Shown piece after piece: positions 4,662 through 7,810 of a stretch of 7,810 nt of DNA. The stretch is taken from positions 1 through 7,810 of the forward strand of contig JAJQAS010000083.1 of assembly GCA_021203685.1 (NCBI GenBank). The letters run 5' to 3'. Origin of the DNA: Clostridiales bacterium (GTDB lineage: Bacteria; Bacillota; Clostridia; Oscillospirales; Oscillospiraceae). The notes under the pieces were generated by a model. The model worked only from the letters and a program-made list of their open reading frames with translations. It did no database searches and was not told the DNA's origin. Position 1 is the stretch's first letter; every line of letters begins with the position of its first letter. The translations under genes and the position numbers were made by a program.

Positions 4662-7600
4662 ATGCCGAAGGATGCGAACATCAAAAAAGTACTGGTCATC
4701 GGCTCCGGCCCCATCATCATCGGCCAGGCCGCCGAGTTCGATTACGCCGGTACCCAGGCCTGCCGCGCCCTGAAAGAGGAGGGCGTGGAGGTGGTGCTGG
4801 TCAACTCCAATCCCGCCACCATTATGACGGACAAGGACATCGCCGACCACGTCTATATCGAGCCGCTGAACGTCTACACCCTCCAGGAGGTCATCGAGAA
4901 GGAGCGGCCCGACGCGGTGCTGCCCACCCTGGGCGGTCAGGTGGGATTGAACCTGGCTATGAACCTCTATGAGGACGGCACCTTGGACAAGTACAACGTC
5001 AAGCTGCTGGGCACCTCCGCCGCCTCCATCCACAAGGCGGAGGATCGTCAGGGCTTCAAAGACACCATGGAGTCCATCCACCAGCCCTGCGTCACCTCCG
5101 AAGTGGTGCATGACGTGGAGTCCGCCATCGAGTTCACCAACTCCATTGGCTATCCCGTCATCGTCCGCCCCGCCTACACCTTGGGCGGCACCGGCGGCGG
5201 CATCGCCTATGACGAATATATGCTCCGGGAAATCTGCGACCGGGGCCTGAACCTGTCCCGTGTCCACGAAGTCCTCATTGAGCGGTGCATCGCCGGGTGG
5301 AAGGAAATCGAGTTCGAGGTCATGCGGGACTCCGTAGGCAACGTCATCACCATCTGCGGCATGGAGAACCTGGACCCCGTGGGCGTCCACACCGGCGACT
5401 CCATCGTGGTGGCCCCCACCCAGACCCTGGCCAACAAGGAGTATCAGATGCTCCGCACCGCCGCGTTGGACATCATCTCCGCGCTGGAGATCGAGGGCGG
5501 CTGCAACTGCCAGTTCGCGTTGAACCCGGAATCCTACGAGTACGCAGTCATCGAGGTCAACCCCCGCGTGTCCCGCTCCTCCGCGCTGGCCTCCAAGGCC
5601 ACCGGCTACCCCATCGCCAAGGTGGCGGCGAAGATCGCCCTGGGCTACACCCTGGACGAAATTCCCAACGCCGTCACCGGCAAAACCACCGCCTGCTTCG
5701 AGCCGACGCTGGACTACTGCGTGCTGAAGCTGCCCCGCCTACCGTTTGACAAGTTCACCACCGCCAGCCGCAAGCTGGGCACCCAGATGAAGGCCACCGG
5801 CGAGGTCATGGCCATTGGCAACTCCTTCGCCAGCGCCCTGATGAAGGCGGTGCGCAGCCTGGAGCAGAACGTCTACTCCCTGCGTATGCCCAAGCTGGAG
5901 GAGATGTCCACCGAGCGCATTCGGGAACAGCTCAGCGTGGTGGACGACGAGCGCATCTTCGCCTGCGCCGAGGCCCTGCGTCGGGGCATCACCGCCGAGG
6001 AGATCAACCGCATCACCAAAATCGACATCTGGTTCCTGGACCAGGTGGACATCATCATCCAGATGGAGAACGAGCTGAAACAGGGCGTCCCCAACAGCGC
6101 CCGCCTCCGCTGCGCCAAGGAGCTGGGCTTCGGCGACTCCCTCATTGCCGAGCTGTGCGGCGCCACCCGGAAGGAAATCCGGGACCTGCGCAAGCGTTAC
6201 GGCATCCACCCCACCTACAAGATGGTGGACACCTGCGCCGCCGAGTTCGACGCGGAGACCCCCTACTATTACTCCACCTACGATGTGGAAAACGAGGCCA
6301 TCGTGGATTTCACCGGCAAAAAGAAGGTGCTGGTGCTGGGTTCCGGCCCCATCCGCATCGGCCAGGGCATCGAATTTGACTACTGCTCCGTCCACTCCGT
6401 CTGGGCGCTGAAACGCCAGGGCTACGAGACCATCATCATCAACAACAACCCGGAGACCGTCTCTACCGATTTCGACATCGCAGACAAGCTGTACTTTGAG
6501 CCGCTGACCGCCGAGGACGTGGAGCATGTGGTGGAGCTGGAGCACCCCTGGGGCGCGGTGGTGCAGTTCGGCGGACAGACCGCCATCAAGCTGGCCCAAG
6601 CCCTGGCGGATATGGGCGTGCCGATTTTGGGCACCTCCGCCGACGGCGTGGACGCCGCCGAGGACCGGGAGCGGTTCGACGAAATTCTCCGCAAGTGCGA
6701 AATTCCCCGGGCCGCGGGCCGGACGGTCTACACCACCGAGCAGGCCCTGGCCGCCGCCAACGAAATTGGCTACCCGGTGCTGGTGCGCCCCTCCTACGTG
6801 CTGGGCGGACAGGGTATGGAGATCGCCTACCGGGACTCCAACATCGTGGACTTCATGAAGATCATCAACATGACCGTCCAGGAGCACCCCATCCTCATCG
6901 ACAAGTACCTGATGGGCCGGGAGGTGGAGGTGGACGGCGTGTTCGACGGGGAGGACATCCTCATTCCCGGCATCATGGAACACGTGGAGCGGGCCGGTAT
7001 CCACTCCGGCGACTCCATCGCCGTCTATCCGCCCCTGCACATCGACGACAAGCACAAGCAGACCATCCTCCGCCACACCAAGAACCTGGCAAAGCACCTG
7101 GGGGTCATCGGCCTCATCAACGTGCAGTTCATCATCTATAACGACACGGTGTATATCATCGAGGCCAACCCCCGCTCCTCCCGCACCATCCCCTATATCT
7201 CCAAGGTGACCAACGTGCCCATCATCGACCTGGCCACCAAGGTCATGCTGGGGCAGAAGCTGAAGGATCTGGGCTACGGCACGGGCATCTACCCCGAAGC
7301 GGACTACTTCGCCGTGAAAATGCCGGTGTTCTCCTTCGAGAAGCTCACCGACGTGGACATCAACCTGGGGCCGGAGATGAAGTCCACCGGCGAGTGCCTG
7401 GGCGTGGCCGAGACCTTCCCCCAGGCCCTGCTGAAAGCCTTCAAGGGGGCCAACATGAAGGTGCCCAAGAAGGGCGGACGGGTCATCATCACCGTCAAGG
7501 ACGAGGACAAGGGCGAAGCCCTCAGCGTTGCCAGAGAGCTGGAAGATTTGGGCATCGAGCTGTTCGCCACCCGCGGCACCTATGAGTTCCTGACCCGCGC

Positions 7601-7810
7601 CGGGGTCGCCGTCAAGAAGGTCAACAAGATGGGCCAGGCCCACCCCAATATGCAGGACATGATCCAGTCCGGCACCATCGACATGATTTTGAACACCCCC
7701 CGCCGCAGCAAGCGGGAGGACGGCGACGGCTGGAAAATTCGCCGCATGGCGGTGGAGCACTCCGTCCTCTGCCTGACCTCCATCGACACCGCCCACGCCA
7801 TCCTGACCGC
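4662..7810 (+). CDS. carB: Carbamoyl-phosphate synthetase large subunit (C-terminus beyond window)
   Basis: The frame is open for 1049 codons without a stop, against 1073 residues in E. coli CarB, so only about 15-30 residues are missing. It makes carbamoyl phosphate from bicarbonate, ammonia and two ATP. The first half (1 to about 400) holds VLVIGSGPIIIGQ (10-22), Arg129 in AEDR, Arg169 in RPAYTLGGTGGG, Glu215 in GWKE and IEVNPRVSRSS (297-307), all matching the carboxyphosphate ATP-grasp site. An oligomerisation region follows (about 400-550). The second ATP-grasp half repeats the pattern: VLGSGPIRIGQ (558-568), AEDRERF (666-672), RPSYVLGGQG (709-718) and IEANPRSSRT (833-842). The MGS-like allosteric domain starts near 935, with FATRGT (968-973), Lys989 in VNKM and Asn1011 in LNTP, which correspond to the UMP-site Thr, Lys and Asn of E. 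coli; feedback by UMP is thus plausible. The ATG follows the carA stop by 3 nt, with AAAGGAG (4644-4650) inside carA as ribosome site. No frameshift was seen on codon-by-codon reading. Confidence 0.98.
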   Translation, partial: MPKDANIKKVLVIGSGPIIIGQAAEFDYAGTQACRALKEEGVEVVLVNSNPATIMTDKDIADHVYIEPLNVYTLQEVIEKERPDAVLPTLGGQVGLNLAMNLYEDGTLDKYNVKLLGTSAASIHKAEDRQGFKDTMESIHQPCVTSEVVHDVESAIEFTNSIGYPVIVRPAYTLGGTGGGIAYDEYMLREICDRGLNLSRVHEVLIERCIAGWKEIEFEVMRDSVGNVITICGMENLDPVGVHTGDSIVVAPTQTLANKEYQMLRTAALDIISALEIEGGCNCQFALNPESYEYAVIEVNPRVSRSSALASKATGYPIAKVAAKIALGYTLDEIPNAVTGKTTACFEPTLDYCVLKLPRLPFDKFTTASRKLGTQMKATGEVMAIGNSFASALMKAVRSLEQNVYSLRMPKLEEMSTERIREQLSVVDDERIFACAEALRRGITAEEINRITKIDIWFLDQVDIIIQMENELKQGVPNSARLRCAKELGFGDSLIAELCGATRKEIRDLRKRYGIHPTYKMVDTCAAEFDAETPYYYSTYDVENEAIVDFTGKKKVLVLGSGPIRIGQGIEFDYCSVHSVWALKRQGYETIIINNNPETVSTDFDIADKLYFEPLTAEDVEHVVELEHPWGAVVQFGGQTAIKLAQALADMGVPILGTSADGVDAAEDRERFDEILRKCEIPRAAGRTVYTTEQALAAANEIGYPVLVRPSYVLGGQGMEIAYRDSNIVDFMKIINMTVQEHPILIDKYLMGREVEVDGVFDGEDILIPGIMEHVERAGIHSGDSIAVYPPLHIDDKHKQTILRHTKNLAKHLGVIGLINVQFIIYNDTVYIIEANPRSSRTIPYISKVTNVPIIDLATKVMLGQKLKDLGYGTGIYPEADYFAVKMPVFSFEKLTDVDINLGPEMKSTGECLGVAETFPQALLKAFKGANMKVPKKGGRVIITVKDEDKGEALSVARELEDLGIELFATRGTYEFLTRAGVAVKKVNKMGQAHPNMQDMIQSGTIDMILNTPRRSKREDGDGWKIRRMAVEHSVLCLTSIDTAHAILT

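Noticed and set aside
3309..5390. A 693-codon open frame on the minus strand opposite carA and carB
   Set aside because: It is antisense to two unmistakable enzyme genes, has a low-complexity composition rich in Val, Asp, Gly, His and Ala expected from the complement of GC-rich codons, and shows no known family.
5739..7796. A 685-codon open frame on the minus strand opposite carB
   Set aside because: It has the same mirror composition (Gly, Val, Asp, His, Leu) and lies wholly inside carB, whose frame is intact and conserved.

Overview
The window is GC-rich (roughly 60% by eye) bacterial chromosome. Its protein families, a sigma-A-type promoter, AGGAGG-like ribosome sites, a Gram-positive-style L,D-transpeptidase and a DUF421-DUF4363 pair suggest a high-GC clostridial Firmicute, perhaps of the Oscillospirales/Ruminococcaceae type. 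The taxon is inferred; no rRNA or other marker gene is present.

Layout. (1) Positions 1-217, minus strand: N-terminal 72 codons of a MATE-family efflux transporter, leaving the window at the left edge, with a good extended -10 promoter (306-334) and a 7-bp inverted repeat just upstream. (2) About 270 bp (361-631) with no supportable gene. (3) Positions 632-2068, plus strand: a membrane-anchored L,D-transpeptidase (YkuD) with an SHGCVN active site. (4) Positions 2069-2182: a convergent intergenic region made of TTAGCTN heptamers on one side and their inverted complements on the other, able to fold into a long hairpin. (5) Positions 2184-3241, minus strand: a two-gene unit, DUF421 (YetF-like membrane protein) followed by DUF4363, overlapping by 4 bp. 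(6) Positions 3242-3572: a divergent intergenic region holding the carAB promoter, a terminator-like hairpin with a 7-T run directly after it, a second hairpin and a 17-codon Arg-rich mini-ORF. (7) Positions 3573-7810, plus strand: carA and carB, the two subunits of carbamoyl-phosphate synthetase; carB runs off the right edge with 1049 codons visible.

How the genes work together. carA and carB form one operon (2 to 3 bp apart, with the carB ribosome site inside carA) and make carbamoyl phosphate for pyrimidine and arginine synthesis. The UMP-site Lys and Asn of the allosteric domain are present in CarB. The other genes are envelope functions with no obvious link to carAB or to one another. 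The most interesting unexplained parts are non-coding: the promoter-terminator unit in the carAB leader, and the heptamer inverted repeat that fills the space between two convergent genes. I found no new multi-gene system, mobile element, CRISPR array, tRNA or rRNA.
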